A stretch of 64,000 nucleotides of DNA from the NCBI RefSeq assembly GCF_000739655.1, contig NZ_BATR01000018.1, positions 1 through 64,000 of the forward strand, read 5' to 3'. Below, piece by piece: positions 35,183 to 44,978 of the stretch; positions within the stretch are counted from its first letter, which is position 1, and every line of letters starts with the position of its first letter. The notes beneath the pieces were generated by a model, which did no database searches, was not told the DNA's origin, and saw only the letters and a program-made list of their open reading frames with translations. A program made the position numbers and the translations under genes. The stretch is from Verrucomicrobium sp. BvORR106 (GTDB taxonomy: Bacteria; Verrucomicrobiota; Verrucomicrobiia; Verrucomicrobiales; Verrucomicrobiaceae).

Positions 35183-37612
35183 TCACCTCTCCACCGCCTC
35201 GGCCACGCGACCTAGGAAATCACTCCACACCATGTCGGACGAATCCCCATCCAGGCCCAACCGGACGATCACCATGTCCCATTGAGGGATGACAAAACAC
35301 CGGTTGTTGTTGTGTCCGGCGGCACAATAAACGCCCACCGAGGCATGGGGGAACTTCAAAGAACCGTCCGCCTGCACGCCATTGACCCACCAGTTGTAGC
35401 CGTAGCAACCCCGTCCATCGGCACTGCCTTCGGGATGCCCCCATGGCAATGCCACTGGCACCTGCACCTTGGTTGCCTCATTCACCCACCGTTCGCTCAG
35501 CAACTGCTGGTCGCCCCAGCGCCCGGCGTTCCGCATCAACCAGCCAAAGCGGGCCAGATCACCGGCGCTGATCTGCACCGACTGCCCGCGGTTTCCTGAA
35601 CCGCAGTTGACCAGAATGCCGCCTTCTTGTCCCAGGTTCCCCCACTTCCAGCGATCCGGACGCATGCCGATGGGATCAGCAATGCGCCGCTTGAAAACCT
35701 CCGCCATGGGCTCTCCGGCAATGCGGGTGAGCACATGGCCGAACTGATTCATGGCCGAATCCCAGTAGGCGAACTGGCTGCCGGGTGGGCGAAAGAGGGG
35801 CTCTCCCGGAATGAACGGTGTCTTGCTCGGACCGTGCTTGTAGCTGCCCGTCGTCTCATCCCCCTGCGCACGATAGCCCGAGGTCATGGTGGTAAGGTGG
35901 CGCAGCGTGAGCTCCGGATAGAGCGCGGCCATCTCCGGCAACACCTCAGCCACACGGGTGTCAGGTGTGCATTTGCCATCGTCCACCAGCAGTCCCATCA
36001 CCGTGCTGGTGAAGCTCTTCGTGAGCGACCACGTGCCGTGCACCTTGTCGATGTCATCACCTTTCCAGACCATCTTCCCATGCCGGATGATGACCAGTTC
36101 CCGCACCCCATCCTGGCCCAGGGAATTCTCCAGATAGCGCACCGCCTCCGTCAGCCGCTCCCCATGCAATCCCTGCGACTCCGGCGTCGCCCTCTCCCAT
36201 TCACTGCCCGGAAACACGCCGGCCGCAGGAGCAGGCGGAATCTCCACCGCGATCACTGCCCGACGATAAGCACACAAGGGAGGCGTCCCCTGATCCTGCA
36301 CTCTGAGCACCACATGGATCGTGCAAGCCCCACTCTGATCGGGCTTGGGTGCGCTGAAACTTGTCTGCCCGCCTTCCGTCACTGACAGCGCCACCTCGCC
36401 GCGATACGTTCCGGCTTCAGGATAGACCATCCATTCCATGTGGAGGGGTTGCCCATCGGGATCCCGGGTGCCCGTGGCGCTCAGCTCCACCTTGTCCCCT
36501 TCACGCACCACCAGATGCATCACGCCTTTGCCCTCGTTCCCATTCAGGACCGGGATGGGGGCATGGTTGGCCTTGTTATAAACATCCGCCACACACCAGT
36601 CCATGCGGGCCTTGAAGTCATTCTGCAGATCAGCCGCCCATCGGACCAGAGTCTGATCGCGATGGGTCGTGCCCTGCCACGTGTCCTTCACATTGGCCCA
36701 GAAGTACGCTTTGTCCGGGTGGTTCGGGTTCTGCCCCAACCGCCCGCCCCAGCCACCCCAGCCGGGCTCATTGGGATCGGAAAGCCCATTGGGCACCAGG
36801 TACAGGAACAGGGAGGTGTCCCCCTCCTTTTGCGGCAGGCTGGTGTTGGTTGGGTAAAGCCGTCCCAGCGGACCGTGATTCTGGATGACATCGCGCTGGA
36901 TGTCGAAGCCGCCGGCCCGGGCCATGATGCGGGAGAATTGATGATACCATCTCTTCCCCTCCTGCTCAGGCTGGCTGGCATCGATCCACCGGCGGAAGGC
37001 CGGTTTCAACGTGGCGGTATGTTCCGCAAACCGGTCGGCTGAGCTCAGGCGCAGCTTGTTCTTGAACCTGGCATACCCCTCTTGTCCCCGTTCCTTCAGC
37101 ACCTTCTCCAGCGCCCGCTTCAGACAGCTCTCCGCACTGCCCCGATCCGTTCCCCAGTTGGAGAACCACACTGGCCTCCGGTCATCCTTGTCCACGGCCG
37201 CGATGATCAAATTCACTCCGTCGTCTGTGTCTTGATAGCCGGACACGCAGGTCTTGAGCAGTGCTTCCGCTGAAGGAAAACGCGGATCATGCACCACGAG
37301 ATGGGGATGACTCTCGCCATAAGCGCGCACCATCGCATGCACAATCCCCAGACCATCCCGCACCGGGTTCTTGTTCTCCCCTTCCCGGGCCTCCTTGCGG
37401 TTCGCAATGATGCCTTCGATCTCGAACTCGTTCGCGTACATCAGGAGCCGCACCAGCGACTGTTCATCATCCGGATCTCCCCCGGCATCCGTCTCAACGA
37501 TGAGCCGGGGACGCAGATCCAGTGCCTGCGCTTGCACAGGCTCCCCGAGCCCCATCAACGCCATGGGAAGGGCTTGAATGCAGAGCAACCGAAGAGCCAG
37601 AGGGAGCGCCAT
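35183..37612 (-). CDS. Secreted DUF1593 (nucleoside-hydrolase-like) protein fused to a class C beta-lactamase-type serine hydrolase
   Basis: 809 residues from the ATG at 37612 (a GTG five codons upstream is possible). A signal peptide ends near EPVQAQA. Residues about 30-300 are DUF1593: RLIVETDAGGDPDDEQSLVRLLMYANEF, with the Asp cluster of nucleoside-hydrolase-like proteins. An Ig-like segment follows (VREGDKVELSATGTRDPDG). From about residue 475 a serine beta-lactamase/esterase-type domain starts: GTWSLTKSFTS carries the SxxK pair, then YWDSAMNQFG and a C-terminal GHNNN motif. DUF1593 members are linked to carbohydrate-active contexts. The fusion of both domains suggests a glycan or peptidoglycan modifying enzyme; activity unproven. 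Confidence 0.9.
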   Translation of the reverse strand: MALPLALRLLCIQALPMALMGLGEPVQAQALDLRPRLIVETDAGGDPDDEQSLVRLLMYANEFEIEGIIANRKEAREGENKNPVRDGLGIVHAMVRAYGESHPHLVVHDPRFPSAEALLKTCVSGYQDTDDGVNLIIAAVDKDDRRPVWFSNWGTDRGSAESCLKRALEKVLKERGQEGYARFKNKLRLSSADRFAEHTATLKPAFRRWIDASQPEQEGKRWYHQFSRIMARAGGFDIQRDVIQNHGPLGRLYPTNTSLPQKEGDTSLFLYLVPNGLSDPNEPGWGGWGGRLGQNPNHPDKAYFWANVKDTWQGTTHRDQTLVRWAADLQNDFKARMDWCVADVYNKANHAPIPVLNGNEGKGVMHLVVREGDKVELSATGTRDPDGQPLHMEWMVYPEAGTYRGEVALSVTEGGQTSFSAPKPDQSGACTIHVVLRVQDQGTPPLCAYRRAVIAVEIPPAPAAGVFPGSEWERATPESQGLHGERLTEAVRYLENSLGQDGVRELVIIRHGKMVWKGDDIDKVHGTWSLTKSFTSTVMGLLVDDGKCTPDTRVAEVLPEMAALYPELTLRHLTTMTSGYRAQGDETTGSYKHGPSKTPFIPGEPLFRPPGSQFAYWDSAMNQFGHVLTRIAGEPMAEVFKRRIADPIGMRPDRWKWGNLGQEGGILVNCGSGNRGQSVQISAGDLARFGWLMRNAGRWGDQQLLSERWVNEATKVQVPVALPWGHPEGSADGRGCYGYNWWVNGVQADGSLKFPHASVGVYCAAGHNNNRCFVIPQWDMVIVRLGLDGDSSDMVWSDFLGRVAEAVER

Positions 37613-37672
37613 CCCGCGATGATACACACCCCTCAGGTTGCTGAAAGCCAGATCCGCAGTCTGCCTCGCCGA

Positions 37673-38806
37673 TCACTGAGCCCCAGACAGCCAGTGCTTG
37701 AGCCAGCCGTAGAAGCTGCTGCCGATCTGGGCGTAACCCACGGCATTGGGATGCACCGCATTGTCCGCCGGATACCCCTCCACGGGATCAACATTTAGCT
37801 CCGTGGACACGACGTAGATCCCGTCCTTCTCCCGACCGCCAAACTGGGCCAACTGCCGCTGCACCAGCCGGTGCTGGATGCGTTTCCATCCCCAGCGCGG
37901 GTACTTGCCTTTGTAGTTGGCCAGGAATGCCCCCTCGCGAGAATTGGGCGCAGTGGTCAACCCGATGGCAATCACCGTGCGGGGTGAGGCCGCCCGAAAG
38001 GCCGCGACGAGCTTCTCTGCGTTGGTGAACATGGTGTCGATGGTCGCGTCCGGATTCTCCGGCTTGGCACTGAAGCAATCATTGATGCCAAGCAGAAAGG
38101 TCACCACATCCGGCTTCTCCTCGCCTCCCTGCTCCTTCAGATAGCGGGCCACATCCAGAGCAGGCTTGCCCTGGCCATCGAGATACACAAAGGGGCTGCT
38201 CCGCTTCTTCCAGCCTTTGCCATCAGGCGTGCGTTCCTCCTTGGGCTCGTAGCGGGTGAGAAACGCCGCCCACGTCCAGCCACCATAGCCCTCATGGGCC
38301 ACGCCGGGCTGGGCCGACGCCGGTCGGTGTTGCCCGTACATCTTCCAGCCCGGATTCTCCGGCAGAGACAGCAATCTGGCGATCTCATTCGGATAGGCGG
38401 TGGCGGCGGTGAGGCTGTCGCCCACGATCAGCATCTTCAAATCCCGACCCTTCCCTGCGTCACGTGGAGCCACGCGAAGCCGCGTCTGGCCCCGCTCCAG
38501 TTCCTTGCCCGCAGCATCCCTCACCACCACCTCCATCGCATGCTCGCCCACGTCCTTGTCCTCCGGCGTCACTGTCCACCGGCGCGCCTCGGACTGACCC
38601 AGGTCACATTTCACCTCGAACCGCAACGCTTCCGGATGCTCCGTAAGCACCACGTTGTCATAATAAAGGCTCACCGGCACGCCCGGGGTGCCGTACCACA
38701 CCGGTGGCAGTGTGAGCTGGAGCGACTCTGCTGCGGACAACGTCTGCAACACCACCACCAGGCTGACCAGGGAGCCGATGAAACCACGCTTCCTCACGCC
38801 GTCCAT
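37673..38806 (-). CDS. Secreted SGNH/GDSL-type esterase
   Basis: 377 residues with a hydrophobic N-terminus (FIGSLVSLVVVLQTLSAAE). The N-terminal 120 residues form an Ig-like beta domain. Then SGNH blocks appear: LKMLIVGDSLTAAT (nucleophile Ser), EGYGGWTW, FLLGINDCF (Asn in block III) and DNAVHPNAVGY (Asp-x-x-His). The family hydrolyses acetyl or acyl esters on carbohydrates or lipids. Its start overlaps the end of the upstream Gfo/Idh/MocA gene by 13 bases and it is followed 60 bases later by the DUF1593 fusion, so these three genes likely form one operon. Confidence 0.9.
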   Translation of the reverse strand: MDGVRKRGFIGSLVSLVVVLQTLSAAESLQLTLPPVWYGTPGVPVSLYYDNVVLTEHPEALRFEVKCDLGQSEARRWTVTPEDKDVGEHAMEVVVRDAAGKELERGQTRLRVAPRDAGKGRDLKMLIVGDSLTAATAYPNEIARLLSLPENPGWKMYGQHRPASAQPGVAHEGYGGWTWAAFLTRYEPKEERTPDGKGWKKRSSPFVYLDGQGKPALDVARYLKEQGGEEKPDVVTFLLGINDCFSAKPENPDATIDTMFTNAEKLVAAFRAASPRTVIAIGLTTAPNSREGAFLANYKGKYPRWGWKRIQHRLVQRQLAQFGGREKDGIYVVSTELNVDPVEGYPADNAVHPNAVGYAQIGSSFYGWLKHWLSGAQ

Positions 38807-40074
38807 CCCTCCCGAACTGGTTTGGCCAGCAGGGCATTGGCTTCTGCATCGCCTTCAAACTTCTCCGCAGCTGGATCAAACTTGAGCGATCTCTGCAGGG
38901 CAGCCGCGATGCTGCCCATGTAGCACACCGTGGCCGTGCGCTGGGCGATGGGGGCTGGCGCGGCAGTCTGGCCGCGCGAGAGCATGGCGTCGATGAAATT
39001 ACGATGGTGATTCTTCGACTCAAAGAGCCGCACATCAGAGTCCTTCAGCTTCGTGCGCAGGATGTCGATAGAGCTGGCCTTGAGCGTCTCATTCTCCGAG
39101 AAGATCCAACCCTGGGTGCCGACAAACTTCACCCCGTACATGGCTGCATCCGTCGTGCTCACCATCCGCACCTTCAGCCCGTTGGCATAGCGGTACACGA
39201 TCTCGTATTCCTCCGGGGCATCATAGAGCCCCTGGGCACGGCGCTTCACGTTCCGCGCCTCCACCTCGACAGGGGTGGTGTCATCCATGCCCGCGCCCCA
39301 TTGGGCCACATCCAGGAAGTGCGCACCCCAGTCCGTGATGTAGCCGGGCGCATAGTCATTGATCCACCGGAAGTTGAAGTGGCAGCGCGCCGAGGTGTAA
39401 GGTCGCTCTGGCAAGGGCCCCTGCCACAGCGTGTAGTCGAAACCTGCTGGGACCGCCTGGGAGACCTCCATACCGGTGAAACCACCCCGGATGGCGAACT
39501 TGCCCGGCACCCCCACCTCGATCTCCTTGAGTTCGCCGATATAACCGTTGCGCACCAGTTCACAGGCCATGCGCGGCTTCAGCCCGGAGCGACGCCAGGT
39601 ACCGCATTGCAACACCCGCTTGTGCTCCGTCACCGCATCACAAATCGCGCGCCCCTCCGCGATGCTCGCACCCAACGGCTTCTCAGAGAAAAGATCCTTG
39701 CCCGCCTTGGCCGCCGCGATGGCCACGCCCGCGTGCCAGTGATCCGGCGTGGCATTCATCACCGCATCCACCTTGGAGAGCTTGAGCACGTCCCGGTAGT
39801 CGTTGTAGAGATCGCCTGCGCTCAGTTTTGCCAGCTTGGCTGCCGCCTCCCGATGCGCCACATCCACATCACAGGCCGCCACCACCTGCACCCGCTCATC
39901 CGTGAGGAAGGAACGCAGATTGGCCATGCCCTGACCACCCGTGCCGATACACGCCAGGCCGATCTTGCTGTTGGGCCCCACGGCACCCGCCCTGCCCAGT
40001 ACTGCGGAGGACAAGATCAAAGGGAACGATGACTTCAAGAAGTGACGACGGGAGGGCGAGCGTAGGGAGGACAT
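38794..40074 (-). CDS. Tat-exported Gfo/Idh/MocA-family oxidoreductase
   Basis: 426 residues from the ATG at 40074, which starts MSSLRSPSRRHFLKSS, a twin-arginine signal; ATG 40101 and GTG 40128 are alternatives. The fold starts with IGLACIGTGGQGMANL (GxGGxG), then NATPDHWHAGVA and FSEKPLGAS. The later WINDYAPGYITDWGAHFLD block is the C-terminal domain of the secreted type frequent in planctomycetes and verrucomicrobia. The cofactor NAD(P) is probably bound in the cytoplasm before export. Relatives include alpha-N-acetylgalactosaminidase-like and sugar dehydrogenase enzymes. First gene of the leftward operon 35183-40074. Confidence 0.92.
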   Translation of the reverse strand: MSSLRSPSRRHFLKSSFPLILSSAVLGRAGAVGPNSKIGLACIGTGGQGMANLRSFLTDERVQVVAACDVDVAHREAAAKLAKLSAGDLYNDYRDVLKLSKVDAVMNATPDHWHAGVAIAAAKAGKDLFSEKPLGASIAEGRAICDAVTEHKRVLQCGTWRRSGLKPRMACELVRNGYIGELKEIEVGVPGKFAIRGGFTGMEVSQAVPAGFDYTLWQGPLPERPYTSARCHFNFRWINDYAPGYITDWGAHFLDVAQWGAGMDDTTPVEVEARNVKRRAQGLYDAPEEYEIVYRYANGLKVRMVSTTDAAMYGVKFVGTQGWIFSENETLKASSIDILRTKLKDSDVRLFESKNHHRNFIDAMLSRGQTAAPAPIAQRTATVCYMGSIAAALQRSLKFDPAAEKFEGDAEANALLAKPVREGWTA

Positions 40075-40175
40075 GGCGTCGGAAGCGATGAATGAGGGCA
40101 TTTGCCCTGTAAAAACCAAACGCGCCACGCCTGCGCCGATTCATGCACCTTTCGGGATGGATACTGGTGAAAATG

Positions 40176-43100
40176 TTACCTGCTACTGTTTCGAATCCGA
40201 TCCATGAGCGCCTGCCGACCCGCCTCGATGCGGCGGTTGTCCAAGTCCTCTGCGGTCAGGTCTGGAGCTGCAGGCACGACCTGGTTGGCAAGCTCCAGGG
40301 CCGCGTTCCACTGACCTCGTTCCGCAGCATACGCCCCCAACGTGAGCGCCACCCAAGGGTCATCTGCGGCGGGACAATTGCTTGCCCCCTCCTTCAGTAT
40401 CGCCACGGCCGTTTCCGCTGCCCCAGTCTCGTCCAGCACGCTGGCGAGCTCCCTCAACCAACTGGCGCACGGGGCACAGGCCGCCAGTTCCCCGGCATGG
40501 GTGCGCACTTCCTCAGGTGTCAGCACCCCCACGCTGATCAGTTGGCGAAGGGCGTTGGGCGTGCGTCTCAGATGGCCTCTCAACGCGGGATGAGCGGCCA
40601 GCTTGGTGACGATGCGCAACCGCACTTCCAGCGGGCGTTTTTCATCAGAAGGCCCCTTGGCCGTCGAGCTTGCGGCCAGGGCATTGGGCCAGGCCAGGCT
40701 CAGATCCATGCCCTGGAAAGTTTCCTGTTTCCGCGCCGGCATGGCCGACCACACCGCGTTCATCACCTCATCTGACTCATCAAGGAGGGCCGAGAGCGCC
40801 AGTTGCAGCGTGAGGCAGCATCCTTCAATGCCGCTGCCGGTGGGATAAGGCAGTGATTTCACATAACCCCGCAGCACCGGTTGCACCCGCCGGATCTCCC
40901 CGGGGTCCTTGCCCAGCACATGGTTCATGGAGGTCCAGCAGGCCGCCTGCCCCGCCTCGCGATAGACCTTGGCACCGCGGGATTCATCCTTGCCCCAGGC
41001 ATTCCGAAGGTCCTCCATCGTCCGGTCCCATGGGGTGGCATCCCCTTCCAGAGCGGCGTTGAGGGCAAGGCAGATCGGGGCGTACATGCGATCCAACGCG
41101 GGCCCTTGCCACGAGGCGCGTCCCTCCCACAGCCCCGTCGCCCATTCGTCGGGCTGCTTCTGGACTTGCATCCACGCAGCCAGGGCCTGCACAGCATCCG
41201 CCGACCACAGGCAATGCCGCAGCCACCCGCGATCCGCGTCCTTGAGGTTGATGAAATCACGCGCCAGCCTGCCGGACCTCTCATTCCAGAGTGGCACCGG
41301 CACCGCCCGGCCAACGCCAAAAACCGGATTGCGAAGACGGACGAGCATGCACTTCAATGCGAAGCGGTCTGCTTCACTTACCGAGGTGAGATCATCGATC
41401 TTGCGCATCGTCTCCGCGTCCGTCTCATCCAGGGGCCATGCCGCACTGTAGGGCATGTCTTCCTGGTTCACCGCAGGGCGGACATAGTGCAGAGCCTCTT
41501 CAAACAGCCCCGCTCTGGCCAACTCCTGCCCGAAGGTCCCAGGGTGCTGGCGGGAGTTGCCCTCCAGTTCCCAGATCCGCTTGAGACCCGCTGTGTCCTT
41601 GGCGGCGGCGAACACCGCCACCGATGCCGAGAGCATCATTTCCTGCGGCCAGAACCCGCCGTCCCGGGAGGAATCCCTTTTGCGATCCAGCTTCAATCGC
41701 TCCAGCCACGCAGCCCGGAATGTCACCTCCACCGCCTGCCATGCTTCATTGCGAGGCAGACGCAGGAAAGCGTGCACCAGCGGGGCCAGACTGTTGCCAC
41801 TGACCGGCCACTCCTGCTGGAGAGCCTGGTTCAGCAATTTCATTCCGCCCAGCACTGCTCCGGGATTCAGGAAACGCCCATCCGACCGGGCCCGGTGGCA
41901 CGCATAACTCAGGCGCAGCATGGGGTTGATCTCCTCAGCGTCCAGCCAGTGTGCTGCCTGTGCCCACGCACCGCGAATCTCCGCCATGCGACGATCATCG
42001 GGCGCGGCCCCCCAGGGCTGATAGTGGTCCAGTTCCGCCAGCACCGCCTCCGTGAGCAGCATCTCACACACTGGTCTCAATGCTGCATCCTCCTGGGCAA
42101 GCGCTTTCGCCTCCTGCTTCATCGCGGAGATTTGCCACGGGGCAAAGGAGCGCACAAACAGCTCCCGGAAGGCGGGCGCCGCCACCATCGCAGTAGCAGA
42201 CGCATGCGGATGCTTCAGCATCTGGACCATGCCACGCAGCCCCTTTCTCACATCTCCAGCCCCACCGGCATCTAGAAACGCCATCTCCAGTCCACGATGC
42301 CAGCGCAAGCTGTAGGGCTCCGATTTCAGGAAATAGGTACGCTGCTCTTTGGGGGTGGCGAGATCCAGCACCAGAGCACGAAATTCATTCCCCCCAAGCG
42401 ATCTGGCATCATTGCGAGAAATCGAAGCCAGCTCTTCCAGCATGGCACACGGCAGCGTCCAGCCATCCCCCGTAGAGTGCCACCACCCGTGGTCTTGCTG
42501 GTACGCCGTCGCCAGCGCCACCCCTTTGACGAAAAGGCGCTGCGCCCGCTCAGGCTCCGAGGGGGCCAGTTCACGCAGCACCCGCATGAGCTGGCGCTCA
42601 AATGCCTCCCGACTCATGGGCAGACTTTGCAAGTCGGGAGCCTCTTCAAGAGTTTTGACAAATGCGGCCCGCCGCTCGGCCTTCAACTCGTCGAAGATGG
42701 CTGGTCGCGGCCCCTGCCCGTCCTTTTCAAGCAGCGGAAAAGCCCGGCTCATCGCAGGCCACAGCGCACGCCGCTTTTCCACCGGCAACGCCGCAAACTC
42801 TTCCGCTGCGGGATACAGGTACTTTACAGGGTCCGCATAAGCCTGATCGATCGAGGCCAGCAACAGACGCAGACCAAACGGCGAGCTATTGCCCAAGCGG
42901 TCGACCAGCTCCTTGGTGACCTCCTTCGCACGGGGGCTGTCTCTGATCAGGATTCCCAGATAAGCCAGCACACTGATGCTCTGATCGCGTTTCAGAAAAG
43001 GCTGCAAATCCGCGGCAGGTTTCAGGAAAGATGATCTCGCGAGCAACCCCGCCGGATTCGCACGGACATCTGGATTGCTCCGGATTCTCTCGATCGCGGC

Positions 43101-44744
43101 GTCAACTGCCGGTTTGCCGCCGTGTCCTTGTTCATAGCAGGCTTCCAGCAGGGGGAAGTAGAGCTCTTCATGACCGGCCAGCCGGTCCAACACCTCCTTG
43201 GCCGGATCCAAACTTTCCCGGTGGGCCGCAGCAGCAGCCACCAGATCATTCATGAACGTTTTCACCGCATCCCGTCCCCGCTTTGCCTCCAGTTTCAATG
43301 CGTGCTCTTCGAGCCGACTCGTTTCGAAGTTCCTGTCACGCCCCATCTCCCAGTGCAAGGCTGCCTTGACCAACTGATCCTCCTCCGCACCGAATCCCCG
43401 CTGACGCACCACCTCAAGGATGGGCTGAAGATGTTGCAATGTCAGCTCCTGTCGGGGCGAAGTGTTGCGCGTGCGCAGCTCGTGGTAAGTCGTGGCGCAG
43501 GAGATGAATTCACCGCGCTCGCAGAAATAGAGATTGCTCCGCGCCTCCAGCAACGGCCCATAGCTGCTGTACAGGGGCTTGAGCACCGGCAGGGCTTCAC
43601 GCTCAAACCATTCTTTCCTTCCGAGCTTGAAGGCGGAGTGGATGATCAGTTCTCCCGCATTCGGGCACTGGTAGTTGCCGCTGCCATAGTCCTCCCAGGG
43701 ACCATCCATCAGCAGATAGAATCTGCTTTCCGCGAACTCAGGCTGATTTCGCAGGGTCTTCAGCGCAACCAACGCCTCCTGCGCCCAGATCATCGTGTCC
43801 CGTCCGGCCAGATAGCTTTCCCGCGCATAGATCGGGATGACATGTGACGCCGTGACCGGACAATCGCGCATGGCTTCGCGCAATTCTTCATACGCAAGTT
43901 CCCGGGCCAGGCTGAGTTCCGGTAGAGGCTCGTGACCGGGCTCCACCTCAGATGCGGGGCGTCCATCGGGCAGCTTCAACAGACTGGGATAGCCACGGCT
44001 CTGTTCCCACCGCTGCTTCACCATGTCGTCCAGGACAGGGATCGTCCAGGACATGCTCAAATGCGGAGGGTCACTTTTCAGCCACGCCGCCGCGAGCCGC
44101 GCCAGCCCTGTCGCAGCCTCCAGATCACCGTAGATGGACAGGGCCTGCACCCAGTCTGGCACCGCTTCCCTCCAGATTTCCCCAGGCATGCCGCTGAGAC
44201 ACTCCTTCGCCTCCATCAACCCATGCTCCTGCTTCATGAGCACTTCCACAAGCTGCAGCGTGACCAGATAGTCGGTAGGGTGATCCTTCAACCACTCCCG
44301 AAACACCGGCGCGGCGGAGTTCTCATCGCCCATCACCGCGCGAGCCAGGGCCAGCCTGATCTGTGTGGCGGGTGTCTTGTCCGAGCCATGTCGCTTCCCC
44401 AACTCCACCCGAATCGATTCCCCGCTGCCAGTGTCTCCCGCCAAGTCCCGCCAGCGGGCAAGCGCGAGATAGGAGGTGGGAGTCTTTGACATGCGCAACA
44501 TGATGTGGGCATTGCCATGTTGCAGCAGGTAGTCCGTGAGCGCCCAGAGGTCGTCCGCGCCCTTCCGGGCACCTTCTTGGATTTGCTTTGCCCTGAACTT
44601 GGCCTGAATCCCATCGAAGTCCCCCATGGGTACAGGCGGTGGATTGTTCACAATGATCACCTGTCCACTCGCGGTGGAGAATCCTGCGGCGTGCAGCAGA
44701 ACCCATGACGTCACCAGTAAACCAATCCTACGGAGCGTTTTCAT
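40176..44744 (-). CDS. Giant secreted alpha-helical repeat protein of unknown function
   Basis: 1522 residues from the ATG at 44744 (MKTLRRIGLLVTSWVLLHAAG, signal peptide ending near STASGQ). A GTG-like earlier start at 44789 is rejected because it would bury the signal peptide. The mature protein is almost entirely helical, rich in Ala, Leu, Trp and Arg, and reads like a long array of TPR/SEL1-type repeats with Trp-rich helices (for example AAPVFREWLKDHPTDYLVTLQLVEVL). No catalytic motif was recognised. Such periplasmic scaffolds often organise multi-protein complexes. It stands alone, with its own promoter region upstream. Confidence 0.7.
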   Translation of the reverse strand: MKTLRRIGLLVTSWVLLHAAGFSTASGQVIIVNNPPPVPMGDFDGIQAKFRAKQIQEGARKGADDLWALTDYLLQHGNAHIMLRMSKTPTSYLALARWRDLAGDTGSGESIRVELGKRHGSDKTPATQIRLALARAVMGDENSAAPVFREWLKDHPTDYLVTLQLVEVLMKQEHGLMEAKECLSGMPGEIWREAVPDWVQALSIYGDLEAATGLARLAAAWLKSDPPHLSMSWTIPVLDDMVKQRWEQSRGYPSLLKLPDGRPASEVEPGHEPLPELSLARELAYEELREAMRDCPVTASHVIPIYARESYLAGRDTMIWAQEALVALKTLRNQPEFAESRFYLLMDGPWEDYGSGNYQCPNAGELIIHSAFKLGRKEWFEREALPVLKPLYSSYGPLLEARSNLYFCERGEFISCATTYHELRTRNTSPRQELTLQHLQPILEVVRQRGFGAEEDQLVKAALHWEMGRDRNFETSRLEEHALKLEAKRGRDAVKTFMNDLVAAAAAHRESLDPAKEVLDRLAGHEELYFPLLEACYEQGHGGKPAVDAAIERIRSNPDVRANPAGLLARSSFLKPAADLQPFLKRDQSISVLAYLGILIRDSPRAKEVTKELVDRLGNSSPFGLRLLLASIDQAYADPVKYLYPAAEEFAALPVEKRRALWPAMSRAFPLLEKDGQGPRPAIFDELKAERRAAFVKTLEEAPDLQSLPMSREAFERQLMRVLRELAPSEPERAQRLFVKGVALATAYQQDHGWWHSTGDGWTLPCAMLEELASISRNDARSLGGNEFRALVLDLATPKEQRTYFLKSEPYSLRWHRGLEMAFLDAGGAGDVRKGLRGMVQMLKHPHASATAMVAAPAFRELFVRSFAPWQISAMKQEAKALAQEDAALRPVCEMLLTEAVLAELDHYQPWGAAPDDRRMAEIRGAWAQAAHWLDAEEINPMLRLSYACHRARSDGRFLNPGAVLGGMKLLNQALQQEWPVSGNSLAPLVHAFLRLPRNEAWQAVEVTFRAAWLERLKLDRKRDSSRDGGFWPQEMMLSASVAVFAAAKDTAGLKRIWELEGNSRQHPGTFGQELARAGLFEEALHYVRPAVNQEDMPYSAAWPLDETDAETMRKIDDLTSVSEADRFALKCMLVRLRNPVFGVGRAVPVPLWNERSGRLARDFINLKDADRGWLRHCLWSADAVQALAAWMQVQKQPDEWATGLWEGRASWQGPALDRMYAPICLALNAALEGDATPWDRTMEDLRNAWGKDESRGAKVYREAGQAACWTSMNHVLGKDPGEIRRVQPVLRGYVKSLPYPTGSGIEGCCLTLQLALSALLDESDEVMNAVWSAMPARKQETFQGMDLSLAWPNALAASSTAKGPSDEKRPLEVRLRIVTKLAAHPALRGHLRRTPNALRQLISVGVLTPEEVRTHAGELAACAPCASWLRELASVLDETGAAETAVAILKEGASNCPAADDPWVALTLGAYAAERGQWNAALELANQVVPAAPDLTAEDLDNRRIEAGRQALMDRIRNSSR

Positions 44745-44978
44745 GCGAAGGAGACCGACCCACCGGCCCTTGTGCGAGCCCGGCGGCAATTGACTTCATC
44801 ACACTATCTGGATGGCAAAAAATTCACCAGCCAATTCCAAAGGCCGCCCCACGATAATCAGCAATCCTGATAGTATTGTGACGGGCTGACCGGGCCGGAG
44901 AAACATGATCCCCGGGGCCGCCGATATGCTTGGCGCGCCTTCTTCTCTTCACCCCGACTCCCCCCTCAAGACGCTCTC
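44745..44978. promoter_or_regulatory. Divergent gap upstream of the MFS gene
   Basis: 234 bases separating the giant helical-repeat gene (leftward) from the transporter gene (rightward). A short dyad ATCAG-caatc-CTGAT at 44857-44871 lies in an AT-richer part and could be an operator for the transporter unit. No coding content was seen. Confidence 0.35.

Noticed and set aside
40881-42275. 464-codon frame opposite the giant helical-repeat gene
   Set aside because: Antisense shadow rich in Arg, Pro and His with no domain.
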